Notes: generated from the sequence alone by a model not told the origin. 64,000 nt of DNA from Bacteroidales bacterium (GCA_028687995.1 JAQTZA010000002.1:1-64000), one strand, 5' to 3'; positions 25,597 to 35,391 are shown, counted from the first letter of the stretch. Translations and numbers: made by a program.

Positions 25597-26247
25597 ATGT
25601 CACTTAAAACAGTAGAATTGCTCAATTCTCTGATGACTCAATATCGGCAACGAAAGCATCCGCTCGATTACCAGAATCTCTACCAATTGGTGGTGATGGT
25701 GGTGCTTTCGGCGCAGGATTCCGATAGACACATCAATCAGTTGGCTCCTAGATTTTTCGCGGTTTATCCATCGATGGAGCATCTGGCGCTGGCACAACCG
25801 GAGGATTTGCATCAGCACTTGAGTTCTGTACGCAATTTTGGGCACAAATGCGAATGGTTGGTGAAGTTGGCTAAACTGGTAGGCAGCGATTTGCAGATTC
25901 CGCAAGAAATGGCTACACTGACGAAGCTACCAGGTATTGGTCGTAAATCCGCTAACGTGATTCTCCGTGAGTCTGGAAAACCGGCTGAAGGCATCATTGT
26001 TGATCTACACGTGGTGCGTGTGGCTCCTCGCATCGGCATTGCTACTGGTATTCAACCCGAGAAGATTGAAAAACAGTTGATGCGATTAGTGTCACAGGAA
26101 AATTGGGGCGAGGTTGGTATGGCTATCTCTTTTCTTGGTCGTGAGATTTGTCGTCCTACGAATCCTAAATGCGACATTTGTGTAATGAATTCAATTTGTC
26201 ATTTTCGTAATGGAATTCAAGAGGAGGAAAATTTGACTTTGTTTTGA
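25597..26247 (+). CDS. Endonuclease III-family DNA glycosylase
   Basis: 216 residues. Helix-hairpin-helix with the catalytic lysine (LPGIGRKSANVILRE), catalytic aspartate in IIVDLHVVRVAPRIG, and a C-terminal iron-sulfur motif C-x6-C-x2-C-x5-C (CRPTNPKCDICVMNSIC). These are the features of Nth, which removes oxidised pyrimidines and nicks the abasic site. Compared with E. coli Nth the His of VDTHV is kept as DLHV. Followed by a bidirectional terminator. Confidence 0.9.
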   Translation: MSLKTVELLNSLMTQYRQRKHPLDYQNLYQLVVMVVLSAQDSDRHINQLAPRFFAVYPSMEHLALAQPEDLHQHLSSVRNFGHKCEWLVKLAKLVGSDLQIPQEMATLTKLPGIGRKSANVILRESGKPAEGIIVDLHVVRVAPRIGIATGIQPEKIEKQLMRLVSQENWGEVGMAISFLGREICRPTNPKCDICVMNSICHFRNGIQEEENLTLF

Positions 26248-26290
26248 GAAAATCATTTTATAACAAAGGTGAAGAAGAGAAAACGAAAAA

Positions 26291-26328
26291 AGAACCGCAA
26301 ATAGGTGTTGTCACTCCTTTGCGGTTCT
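26291..26328. terminator. Bidirectional terminator between nth and the exported block
   Basis: 11-bp stem AGAACCGCAAA (26291-26301) / TTTGCGGTTCT (26318-26328) with an A run on the left, giving a T run on the minus strand, so it can end the leftward exported-protein operon. Confidence 0.75.
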
Positions 26329-26461
26329 CTATTTTAAAGAAAAATCAACCAGAATTTTACTAAAAAAAATAATTTATGCCCATGCAAATTTCTTAAGGGT
26401 ATTCAATTAACTGATAATTCATTATAATGAAGAAATACAATTTTATGATCAAATATTTGTT

Positions 26462-27622
26462 CTAGAATTTATATCCAATCTTTAATTGAAAAGCTGAATT
26501 CATAACATCCTCAACAGTTTGTTTTGAATATGATAATCTTGCTATAAAGAATTTGTTGTTTTTGATTTGATAATCCAACCCTATGCCAGAATATATTCCA
26601 TTTGAAGATAATTGTGCAAGTTTACTGATTGCTGCATTTTGAGAATTTGCTGTTAATGTGTTTTCTGAATTGAAAAAATAACGGTAAGAAAAACCTAAAT
26701 TAAGTGCAGGTCTGAATTTTCCTTTAGGATAAATATACTCAAGACCTCCTGTAAAATTTGCTTTCATTTCACTAAATCGATATTGAAAATATGTCAAACT
26801 ATATGAGTAATCACATGCTCCAGCAATTTTTGATAATGTCGCATCAAACATTAGGCTGAGAGATTTTGCAGATCTGGGACTAGAAATATTTAGTCCGACT
26901 CCAATTATTGGACTGATTGATTGCATTTTAGTAAGATTAATGTTGTCAAATTTGACTTCATTGAATTCGATTCCGCTATAAAATGATATATCAAATTTTG
27001 TAAATTTCTTTTTATAATCATTTTCAAAGATGATACATTTATCACCCGAATCACACATGTCTGAGTGATATCGTTTTGTGTATTCAATCATCGATTTTCT
27101 ATCAAAAAAGACCTCTGAAGTTTTCGTCGCTAGGGGGAGATCATCTTTTAATATGTATGCCAGAACACCTTGATATCGAGTGTCAGTCTTTATCTTTCTT
27201 TCATGTGTAATTTCGTCCTGTTTTTTTGTTGTGCTAATCATCTCACCCTTGGCATTTTCAAAGAAATAATATCCATTGCCTTCAGGTAAATAATATAGAT
27301 TCAATAGACCTTGAACAAGGAATTCTAAAAAAACAGTTTTTTGTATGCTGTCAATAACAATTGAGTGAGAAACATAGTACTTACCTTCATTGATAAATCT
27401 GTATCCAGCAATCATTCCTGGTTGAAACATTTGTTCTACATTTTTTTCGTTGAGCTTAAATTTACAAATAAGCGAATTAGCTTCATCCGTTCTAAAATCT
27501 ATTAATCCAGAGATTGTATCATTTCTATTTGTAATAATATACCCATTTTTAAAATTGGATTGACAAAATGCAGATACAAGAAGACCAAAAAATAGAGAAA
27601 TTGAGATGGTAATTTTTTTCAT
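26462..27622 (-). CDS. Exported outer-membrane barrel-type protein
   Basis: 386 residues with a signal peptide (MKKITISISLFFGLLVSAFC). The N-terminal half (GYIITNRNDTISGLIDFRT to about residue 190) is a domain I know only from Bacteroidetes proteins of unknown function; it contains KTVFLEFLVQGLLNLYYLPEG. The C-terminal half (from about 195) has alternating aromatic strands ending in FQLKIGYKF, a terminal Phe as in outer-membrane barrels. It lacks a T9SS tail. The protein at 34252 has the same architecture. Last gene of a tight leftward operon (7 bases after the previous stop). Function unknown. Confidence 0.8.
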   Translation of the reverse strand: MKKITISISLFFGLLVSAFCQSNFKNGYIITNRNDTISGLIDFRTDEANSLICKFKLNEKNVEQMFQPGMIAGYRFINEGKYYVSHSIVIDSIQKTVFLEFLVQGLLNLYYLPEGNGYYFFENAKGEMISTTKKQDEITHERKIKTDTRYQGVLAYILKDDLPLATKTSEVFFDRKSMIEYTKRYHSDMCDSGDKCIIFENDYKKKFTKFDISFYSGIEFNEVKFDNINLTKMQSISPIIGVGLNISSPRSAKSLSLMFDATLSKIAGACDYSYSLTYFQYRFSEMKANFTGGLEYIYPKGKFRPALNLGFSYRYFFNSENTLTANSQNAAISKLAQLSSNGIYSGIGLDYQIKNNKFFIARLSYSKQTVEDVMNSAFQLKIGYKF

Positions 27623-27629
27623 ATTTATA

Positions 27630-29435
27630 CTATTTAATAAGATCAGGATGCTTTGTGAAAATCTCAGATTTAAAAAGATATGCGATTCCGTTATTCTTCA
27701 CCAATATTAATTTACCATCATTTGAAGATGTAATGCCATCACAGGTACCTGTATGAGTAAAATTATGAGTCACATTATCATTGACAGATATAATGGAGAA
27801 ATTAGAAGTGAATATATGTGGGGTAGATTTGTCGGAAAGAAGTAGAGCTGCATACCGAACTCCTTTTGATGATAAAGCTACTGTTTTTGTAGAGTGATCG
27901 AATGTATTTTGAAAAATTAGGCTGTTTGTATAATCAGAATAATAGATAGCATTCGTTCCCGAATTATTTGTTGTTGTAAAATGGTACGAAAAAGAGCTGT
28001 ATATAGGCGTAAGAGCTTTTGTCACAGAACTTATCGTGAATACATGCATTTTTCCACTCGAATCTCCACCATATAAAACAAACGTTTTGTTATTATCGCA
28101 TTTCTCTATATTTCTTGTCAATAGCCAATCTGTTTGACTAGGATCATACAATAAAGAGTTCTTTGAAAATAATCCCCAAGAATGATTATTCGCTGAATCG
28201 ATATAGAATAATTGAGTCCCAAGAACCATTAATCCGTATCCAGAATCGGCAAATTCCATTGCTGAAATTGTATTGTTATTACTATCAATAGTGAAACTCC
28301 TTGAAAATAGACTGGTTTCAGCATTGTATATACTAACATCGGTAACATATCGATTTTCAATAAATCTGTATGCAACTGAATAGATTGAATTGTTATACGG
28401 ATTATAGAAAACATTAGAGGATTCTGAAAGAGTAATTGGTTTTAGTTCTTTGAAATCAATACATGAAAAGCGCCTTAAAGTATGTGTCTGCCCAGTTAAA
28501 GTATAAACCCATACTTCTTGATTATTATTTGTAAAGAAAATTTTTTGACCATTATTGACAGGTAGGGATTGATAGTTGATATATAATGATAAATCTAAAT
28601 TGTAGTAAATGTTGTTTCCGTCAGAGTCTACAACATTTATCTGAATGATATTAGAAGAAAAAGCATTCAATTTAAGACTACTAAAAAAGATAGTTTTTTT
28701 GTCACTCGAAAGCTCAAATGGGATGTTCAAATTAGATTCTTTAGCCGAAACTGCCACGATTTCTCTTGAAAAAGTGACAAAAGGTACTGTTTGAGAAAAA
28801 TTGGGTTTACTCACACTATAAAAGTCTGTAACCCGCAAAATAGGACCAGCTAGCTGACTGATTTTTATTGTATCTATGTGATTGTAGTTGGCTCTTAGAA
28901 TTACTATCCCATGTCTGATTTCTGAGGTTTCATTTGAATCGCATTTAATCAATAATTGAGTACCGTCTTTTGTACAGGTAATCCAACTTGCCTTTGATTC
29001 GAATTCGTAAGTGACATTAGTATTTATCTCTGCTGCGAATATTTCACCTATATTGAAAACCGTTTTTTCTTTGAATCCAAGTTCAAAATATGAATCTTCT
29101 GATAATGTATTTAGTTGTGTGTTTAATGTCTTATTTTCACCCCCTAAAAGTGTAATGTTAAATTTTTTACTAGTAAATTCTGATTTTGAGATGAATACAT
29201 CCACTACACCACCGTTGGCTATACTGACATTATAACTGCCATCTATTTGTGATTTAACAGAATCGTTGGTTGAAATTGATTTGGTGATAATTTTGACATC
29301 AGAAATGCCTTTTCCATTTGAATCAGTTATCTTACCTGAAATACTACAGGAGTCATTATAACTACTGATAATGCATGATGTGAATGAAAGGGTAAGAAAA
29401 AATATTGATAATTTTATTATGAAATAATGCTTCAT
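27630..29435 (-). CDS. Lipoprotein with carboxypeptidase-regulatory-like, BACON-like and beta-propeller regions
   Basis: 601 residues. A lipoprotein signal ends at C21 (LSFTSC). Residues 30-110 resemble a carboxypeptidase-regulatory (CarboxypepD_reg) domain (ISGKITDSNGKGISDVKI). Residues 115-195 resemble BACON (SKASWITCTKDGTQLLIKC, RHGIVILRANYNHIDTIKI), usually a carbohydrate- or mucin-binding module in Bacteroidetes. A short Ig-like segment is followed from about 290 by repeated four-strand units that look like a beta-propeller. Probably on the cell surface or periplasmic face. No enzyme motif is visible. Confidence 0.75.
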   Translation of the reverse strand: MKHYFIIKLSIFFLTLSFTSCIISSYNDSCSISGKITDSNGKGISDVKIITKSISTNDSVKSQIDGSYNVSIANGGVVDVFISKSEFTSKKFNITLLGGENKTLNTQLNTLSEDSYFELGFKEKTVFNIGEIFAAEINTNVTYEFESKASWITCTKDGTQLLIKCDSNETSEIRHGIVILRANYNHIDTIKISQLAGPILRVTDFYSVSKPNFSQTVPFVTFSREIVAVSAKESNLNIPFELSSDKKTIFFSSLKLNAFSSNIIQINVVDSDGNNIYYNLDLSLYINYQSLPVNNGQKIFFTNNNQEVWVYTLTGQTHTLRRFSCIDFKELKPITLSESSNVFYNPYNNSIYSVAYRFIENRYVTDVSIYNAETSLFSRSFTIDSNNNTISAMEFADSGYGLMVLGTQLFYIDSANNHSWGLFSKNSLLYDPSQTDWLLTRNIEKCDNNKTFVLYGGDSSGKMHVFTISSVTKALTPIYSSFSYHFTTTNNSGTNAIYYSDYTNSLIFQNTFDHSTKTVALSSKGVRYAALLLSDKSTPHIFTSNFSIISVNDNVTHNFTHTGTCDGITSSNDGKLILVKNNGIAYLFKSEIFTKHPDLIK

Positions 29436-29474
29436 TTTGTTTCTTTTGTGTATTAATATTTGATTTTGTTTCTT

Positions 29475-30434
29475 CTATTTTGATAAAATCATATTTACTG
29501 CGTTAAGATGCATTAATCCTGAACCTAGTGTGGCGACCGCTATCTCGATTAATCCAGATTCTTTTGGAATAAAAATAACTTTGCTGATAGGGGAGTTTAA
29601 CTTTGCATTATAGACTCCAAAAATATAATTTATTTTTATAGAACCGGACATTGTCCCAATTGCAAATAAATTACCATCGTTCGTAATATCAATGCACAAA
29701 ATCCAATCATTGTGTGACTTAATCTTCTTGAATTTATGTTTTGAAAGATTCCATTCAAAAATATTTTTATCATCTCCACCTGAAATGAGGCATTGGTTAT
29801 TTTTGTAGAAACAAATGGAGCGTATCCAGTTTGTGTGTCCTTTCAATTCTGTATCTAGATGATAATTAGAAGTGTTGTATAATCTGATAATTTTATCTCC
29901 ACCAGCAATCGCTATAATATTCCCATCAGTACTAAAAGCAACCGAAGTAACATCCAGTTTCTGATCTGTAAACTCTTTAACCAATGTTTGTTCTTTGATA
30001 TTATATAATAACGCTTTTGAATTAGAGCATCCAAATAAGAGAGATTTATTGTCAGGTGAAAATTTCATAGAGCTGATTTTTCCTGTTGCTGACTGAATTT
30101 TTTTAATAATATTTTGTGTATAGAAATCCCAAATAACTACAGTGCTGTCACTGCTACCACTCGCTACTAATCTACCGTCGGGTGATATGGCGACACAAAT
30201 AATATTATCTCTATGACCACCCCTAAAACTGCCGAGCAAATCTTTATTCTCAACTGAAAAGGCTTTCAGACTTTCATTGTCGGTGCAGATAATCACTTTT
30301 CCATTTTCTGATAAGCAAGCATCGCGAATAAATTTGCTCGCAGTTGTAAAATTTGCTTCTTTGTATATATCACTCGCTGAACTAATATTAATAAACAAAA
30401 GAAGAAATAAGATGGAATATATATGCTTCATCAT
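29475..30434 (-). CDS. Exported WD40-repeat protein
   Basis: 319 residues with an N-terminal signal (MMKHIYSILFLLLFINISSA). At least six WD40-type repeats can be followed, the clearest being GHRDNIICVAISPDGRLVAS then DSTVVIWDF, and GHTNWIRSICFYKNNQCLIS then DKNIFEWN. WD40 propellers are scaffolds for binding partners; an exported one beside barrels and lipoproteins may be a periplasmic or surface adaptor. No catalytic domain. Thirty-nine bases precede the next gene. Confidence 0.8.
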   Translation of the reverse strand: MMKHIYSILFLLLFINISSASDIYKEANFTTASKFIRDACLSENGKVIICTDNESLKAFSVENKDLLGSFRGGHRDNIICVAISPDGRLVASGSSDSTVVIWDFYTQNIIKKIQSATGKISSMKFSPDNKSLLFGCSNSKALLYNIKEQTLVKEFTDQKLDVTSVAFSTDGNIIAIAGGDKIIRLYNTSNYHLDTELKGHTNWIRSICFYKNNQCLISGGDDKNIFEWNLSKHKFKKIKSHNDWILCIDITNDGNLFAIGTMSGSIKINYIFGVYNAKLNSPISKVIFIPKESGLIEIAVATLGSGLMHLNAVNMILSK

Positions 30435-30438
30435 GTAT

Positions 30439-31122
30439 TTAATATTTAAACCTTTTTACTTTTGAGATATTCAAACGAACGCCGATATTTAATCCCAAAA
30501 ATGTATATCTATTATCTAAAAATAATGGGGTACTCACAAAACACTCTTGTCTTGATATATTTACAAAAGCACCTATTTTATTAGAGAATGAGTACTCGCA
30601 ACCAACGCCAACTTCTAATCCATAAATTAAGTCAGTCCTGTTAAAATTATCATAGTTCCATTTGTATCCAATTATGTCAAAAATATTGTTTCTTATTTTT
30701 AGCATAGAATACCCGATGATTGGTGATATTTCCCCAAATATTTTCACCCGATTATATAACCCATTTTTCTGAAATTTAGTGTGTAGCTGAATGACTGGCT
30801 GCAAATTGATTGTAGATGATTTTGAACCGTTATAACTTTCATAATTTCTGCATTGCCAATTTGTAGAATTAAGAAATCCAAATTTGAGGCCAGCACTAAC
30901 CAGTGGTGTGAGATTGTATAAATTTTTCACCTCCAATCCATTATTTAATGTGAAGTTTGAATAGAATGAGGGGGCGGAAGTGCCTTGATTATTAAATAAA
31001 GCATCACCCAAATAGAAGCCATTTTGGTAGCCGAGGTATAAGTTATTTTTATCTTCGAGCATTTGACTATGTGCATTTATTACCAAAACACAAAATATGC
31101 AAAGCATTATAATTTTGTTCAT
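30439..31122 (-). CDS. Exported outer-membrane barrel-type protein (short)
   Basis: 227 residues with a signal peptide (MNKIIMLCIFCVLVINAHSQ) and roughly eight to ten amphipathic strands (for example GLEVGVGCEYSFSNKIGAFV, FLGLNIGVRLNI). This is the pattern of small outer-membrane barrels, though the C-terminus ends in basic residues rather than Phe. No family recognised. It overlaps neither neighbour but is only 4 and 6 bases from them, so it is translated from the same message. Confidence 0.7.
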   Translation of the reverse strand: MNKIIMLCIFCVLVINAHSQMLEDKNNLYLGYQNGFYLGDALFNNQGTSAPSFYSNFTLNNGLEVKNLYNLTPLVSAGLKFGFLNSTNWQCRNYESYNGSKSSTINLQPVIQLHTKFQKNGLYNRVKIFGEISPIIGYSMLKIRNNIFDIIGYKWNYDNFNRTDLIYGLEVGVGCEYSFSNKIGAFVNISRQECFVSTPLFLDNRYTFLGLNIGVRLNISKVKRFKY

Positions 31123-31128
31123 TTTTTT

Positions 31129-33204
31129 TTATCTATTTGGATCAAATTCATATATTTGATTAGATTCTCCTAATCCTACAAATCCAATATTTCCTACTTC
31201 GAATGCAATACCAAACCTTAAAGGTGAATAGACATCTATTTTAGTGAATTTCCAAGTATTACTTACAGGATCATAGTAATTAAATTCTTGTAAATCAAGT
31301 TCTCCCATCGCATTTTTTCGAATATAAACTTTTCCATTAATATATAATGAGATTAATGACTTATTTACATTCAAAGGATAATCAGCAATGCTCTTCATCG
31401 TATTTGTTTTGGTGTCGATAATATACATCCTATCTGTGTATTTATAAACCTCGGCCACACCCAAATTTGCGAAAATCTGATTCCCGAACGATTTGCAAGG
31501 AATCCAAAAATTCATGCCAATTGATTCGTAATCTATCCAAGACCCAATGGTTTCGTTATTCCAACTATCATTTGCTTGATTATATTTCCATGCATTTAGA
31601 AAAAATGTAAAGTATTCCGGACTTTTGTTATAGGTATATGTGTAGCCGTTAGACATAAAATACCCATCATCATTGCTAAATCCGATACTACTGTGTGTTG
31701 CGATTGGGAAATTCTTCTTTTGAATCCAGGAGTCAGTCTTTGTGTTGTATTCCCACCAATCATTAAGTGTGGATTGATTGCCTGAGTAATAGCCGCTTAA
31801 TCCACAGCCGAAATATATTTTGTCAGCATAAACAAATCCACTACCAAATAGTCTATTCATTCCAGGAAAATCATTTAGTTTTCGCCATTTATCTTTATCG
31901 GTATCGTATGCCCAAAAATCTTTTTTATTGTTCAATCCAATGTATGCAGTTTTTCCAATTACAAAACAGTTGGCATAATAATTATCAAAAAAAAGATTGC
32001 ATGTTGAACATAATTTTTGTTCTGTTGCAAATCCTGAGGGAGTATTAGCCCTTCTGAACCATTTGTCGTTAATCAATAGTTTGACATTACTAGTGTTGAT
32101 ATTTCCTCCAACGTCTACTTTGACTATTGCATTCCTGCTTTCGTATACTGCAGTATCCTGTAAGGATAAAGAAACTGTGAGCGCATTTTTGGATACAGAT
32201 AGTGATTTGGCTAATACTCCACCTATATAGACTTTGTTATTTGAGACGATTGGACTGAAGTGACTTCCTTTAATTGTTATCAAACCACCTGTTAATGATA
32301 TTTTCGGACTAAAATCAGTTATTTCGACAGGTAATAATGAATATGTGTCTATCGATTCAGTTTTTTGATTATTCATAACGACACTGATCTTACAATTCAC
32401 TTTGTTTAATTCAGAAGGAACAATTGACGTGATTGTTTGGTCATTAATAATCTGAAATGGTGCTAAAATATTATCAAAATAGACTTTCACGGTCGACTTA
32501 TTTTCTTGAAAATGCTTGCCTGAAATGGTTACGATATCTCCATAAGTCCCTAAATTTGATCCAATACTACTGACGATTGGCGATATTAAAGTAAATGAAT
32601 CTTTGGCAGATATTATTTGATTCAATTTTGTTATTGTTATTGCGGAAGTTTTTTGAGTGAGTGTTGGTGGAATTATTATGTAGATAGAATCTTGATTTGA
32701 TTTTATTATTTCAGCTGTTATTCGATTTATTTTTACTATTATGCTCCTCGTACTTAAGTTCTTTCCAGCAATAACAAGAGTATCATTCACATTCCCCAAA
32801 ACTGTTGAAAGATATGTAATCTCGGGTAATTTCCCTCCCAAACTTGTAAAACTTGTTTCTTCGCCATAAGTTGTAACTTTCGTATTTTGTATGAAAGCTC
32901 TAACGTAAAATGTTTTATTCGACTGCAATCCAGCAGATATATTGGCTTCATAACTAGCCACTTCTGCAGGAGTATGGAAAATGTATTTTTCTGATTTTTC
33001 GATGGTTGGGTTATGGATTGTATCCCATACAAACCCAAATTGAATAATACCGTCGTTCCCTAAATCGGTTATTTTAGAATGAAAGACCGCCCCATCTTTG
33101 TCTATATTTGTTACTTCGCCAGTAATAATCAAAGGTGGATAAAGATTTTCTAAACAAGAGCTTAGTGATAGCAAAAGGAATGAAAGAAATATATGTAATT
33201 TCAT
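31129..33204 (-). CDS. Lipoprotein with three IPT/TIG-like domains and Kelch-type propeller
   Basis: 691 residues. Lipoprotein signal with lipobox LSSC (C17). Residues 25-125 form a fibronectin-like region (ISAGLQSNKTFYVRAFIQNT). Three IPT/TIG-like units follow (about 130-210, 210-290, 295-380), with repeated 'G..V.I.G.hF' patterns such as GDIVTISGKHFQENKSTVKV and GGLITIKGSHFSPIVSNNKV. From about 385 a propeller with Kelch-like blades (DFWAYDTDKDKWRKLNDFPG, DWWEYNTKTDSWIQKKNFP). Likely an extracellular binding protein. Ligand unknown. Confidence 0.78.
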   Translation of the reverse strand: MKLHIFLSFLLLSLSSCLENLYPPLIITGEVTNIDKDGAVFHSKITDLGNDGIIQFGFVWDTIHNPTIEKSEKYIFHTPAEVASYEANISAGLQSNKTFYVRAFIQNTKVTTYGEETSFTSLGGKLPEITYLSTVLGNVNDTLVIAGKNLSTRSIIVKINRITAEIIKSNQDSIYIIIPPTLTQKTSAITITKLNQIISAKDSFTLISPIVSSIGSNLGTYGDIVTISGKHFQENKSTVKVYFDNILAPFQIINDQTITSIVPSELNKVNCKISVVMNNQKTESIDTYSLLPVEITDFSPKISLTGGLITIKGSHFSPIVSNNKVYIGGVLAKSLSVSKNALTVSLSLQDTAVYESRNAIVKVDVGGNINTSNVKLLINDKWFRRANTPSGFATEQKLCSTCNLFFDNYYANCFVIGKTAYIGLNNKKDFWAYDTDKDKWRKLNDFPGMNRLFGSGFVYADKIYFGCGLSGYYSGNQSTLNDWWEYNTKTDSWIQKKNFPIATHSSIGFSNDDGYFMSNGYTYTYNKSPEYFTFFLNAWKYNQANDSWNNETIGSWIDYESIGMNFWIPCKSFGNQIFANLGVAEVYKYTDRMYIIDTKTNTMKSIADYPLNVNKSLISLYINGKVYIRKNAMGELDLQEFNYYDPVSNTWKFTKIDVYSPLRFGIAFEVGNIGFVGLGESNQIYEFDPNR

Positions 33205-33253
33205 AAAAATAATGAGTAATATCGAGCGTATTAAAGAATTGGACCTTTTGAAG

Positions 33254-34076
33254 TTAAAACCAGATACCTAAACGAATAGCACTATTATAATAAAATCCTA
33301 TGTTCCTTGTCGTGTAAGAAGGAATATTTGTGTTGGTGTAATTGGCAGAAATATTGAATATCACTGGTTTGTATTTTTTTTGATTCATATCCCAACCCAA
33401 CTTCAAAGCCAATATACATGTTTTGAACAAAATAAAAATCTGAACCGGCCAGTAGATTTCCACCCCAATTGGAAAATGCTCTTTCGCCAGTATAATCTGT
33501 AGAGGCGTATTTGTATGTTGTTCCATTTGGATTGATATTTGTAACTGTAGTTAAATCTCGCCAAGCTCCATCGACTTTTGTTTCTACGAAATCATATTTA
33601 AGTACAGATTGTCCATTGGTATAATCGAAGTATTGAACATATTCTTTATAATCAGCACTGGTTGACTTATTTTGATATAGCTGTTCGAATCCAATGTAGG
33701 GAGAGATTTTCGAATTTTGTAGAAATCTGAATTCTATACCTGGCTTAATTCCAACCAAAAGTGTTTTTTCGTTTTTATTTGTTTTGTGTTGTTCCGCAGG
33801 ATCATAATCTCCATCTTTAGTGGAGTTTTCGAGGTTTTTCAACTGAAGTCCCAATCGTAATACTGTCTTTTTATTTAACCAATATTTTGTCTGAAAATTA
33901 TCAAAACTGATTACAGCAGTTGGACTAAATGGACTAAAATTTAGCTCAAACATCTTTGTTCTCTTCTCCGGCAGTTGTACCTTTTTTAGAGATGATTTAG
34001 AAATAATCTCGATTTGTGAATATAATATTACTGGTGTAATAAGAAGGACGAATAAAATTGCTTCTTTCAATTTCAT
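33254..34076 (-). pseudogene. Exported outer-membrane barrel-type protein, frameshifted in an A8 tract
   Basis: From the ATG at 34076 a signal peptide (MKLKEAILFVLLITPVILYS) and about 215 residues of barrel-like strands are read before the frame slips. At 33374-33381 (minus strand A8) the frame moves to IQTSDIQYFCQLHQ and stops at 33285. Dropping one A restores GLGYESKK-YKPVIFNISANY and a natural end, IRLGIWF, with terminal Phe, giving about 273 residues. Either a true frameshift, a switch by slippage, or a sequencing error. It is the first gene of the tight operon below it (49 bases to the next). Confidence 0.75.
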
Positions 34077-34251
34077 AGATTTTACTCTTTAGTTAGTTTA
34101 TATTTGTTTTGTCTGTTTTAGAAAATATTGACTGTATCCTATTTTTACTAAGATTATACATCTACTTGTCAATTTCTGATGTTTTTCCATTTTACAAGAC
34201 GAAATTATAAAGATTAAAAGAGATAAAATAAGAATATTTGATTTCACTTCG

Positions 34252-35391
34252 CTATAAATTTACGGCAACAATTAATTGTACAGAAGATTTGTTTAAGTTG
34301 TAATTATTTGGCAAACTGAAGAGTTTGTTGTAGCGAAGATCGATAAATACTGAGTGTTCATTGCTTAACTTATACTCTATGCCAGCACCAGCAGAGTATC
34401 CGATCTGACTTTTGGTAATAAGCAATGAGTTATCGACTATTGACGATTCAATATGTGAAGGATAAATAGTCGATGTATAAATGTCAGTATTGTTTTTTAT
34501 ATTATAAGCATAGATCAAGCCAGTATTAAAAAACGGTCTAAAAGAAATAGTTGGTAAAGTATATCTGAGCAACACAGGAATGTATATTGAGGTGGTGTTG
34601 GCTACAAACGTTGTATTTTTGGTTGCAAAATTAACATCCGTGTAGATAGAATTGAAATAATATCCGGTTTTGGTAAAATAAAGATCTGTGTGAAAAGAAA
34701 AGTTGCTCATTTCAATTGGAAAATCAATGAAAATGCCGGGTGAAAATTCTGCTTCATAACTAAACTTGAGGTTTGCTGCAGAGTTTATATGGAAAGCTGC
34801 AACTTCAAGCCTATTTAACCCAGCACCCAATAAAAATCCATATCTGAAATGCTGAAGTGGTTTCTTGGTGCAACTATTATAGTAGGTGATAAGTTCTGTC
34901 AATGATTTACTATTATAGTTTACAACTGTCGTAGCATCTTTTACATTATCACAATCGTTCATTAAATCAGCCAAATCATCTCGAAATCCCTTTTTAGAAA
35001 AATTTTTATGTCGTTTTGGAAGTTCGTGCAATGTTGTACTATCTTTTTCCCAAAAGAAAGTTTTTGTTGATTTTCCTCTGTAATAATACAAGCTGATTTT
35101 GCCTTTTACTAACTGAAGTAAAAAAACCTTTCTTAATGAGTCGCCAATTTGAATTGTTTTTGAGAAAAATATTCGTCCATCATTTAATCCATATTCTTTC
35201 ACCTGATATGGAGTGTAGCGAATTGATTTTTTCCCTTCTTCCACAGTACAAAACTGTGCGTTCAATAGATCTCCATTGTCTATTATATTTTCACCTGTCG
35301 AGCTGATACTGTCGGTTAGAAAGTAGGCGCCCTGTCCATAAATACTGAAATGGAAAATACCAAAAATAAAGTAGATTAGCCCTTTTTTCAT
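34252..35391 (-). CDS. Exported outer-membrane barrel-type protein, sister of the 26462 gene
   Basis: 379 residues from the ATG at 35391, which begins the signal peptide MKKGLIYFIFGIFHFSIYGQ; a longer frame to 35424 only adds charged residues before it. The N-terminal half carries RKVFLLQLVKGKISLYYYRG, clearly similar to KTVFLEFLVQGLLNLYYLPE in the protein at 26462, then a short helical part with DDLADLMNDCDNV and LTELITYYNSC. The C-terminal half is a predicted barrel (YSAGAGIEYKLSNEHSVFID). Function unknown. 175 bases from the next gene, so it may be transcribed separately. Confidence 0.8.
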   Translation of the reverse strand: MKKGLIYFIFGIFHFSIYGQGAYFLTDSISSTGENIIDNGDLLNAQFCTVEEGKKSIRYTPYQVKEYGLNDGRIFFSKTIQIGDSLRKVFLLQLVKGKISLYYYRGKSTKTFFWEKDSTTLHELPKRHKNFSKKGFRDDLADLMNDCDNVKDATTVVNYNSKSLTELITYYNSCTKKPLQHFRYGFLLGAGLNRLEVAAFHINSAANLKFSYEAEFSPGIFIDFPIEMSNFSFHTDLYFTKTGYYFNSIYTDVNFATKNTTFVANTTSIYIPVLLRYTLPTISFRPFFNTGLIYAYNIKNNTDIYTSTIYPSHIESSIVDNSLLITKSQIGYSAGAGIEYKLSNEHSVFIDLRYNKLFSLPNNYNLNKSSVQLIVAVNL

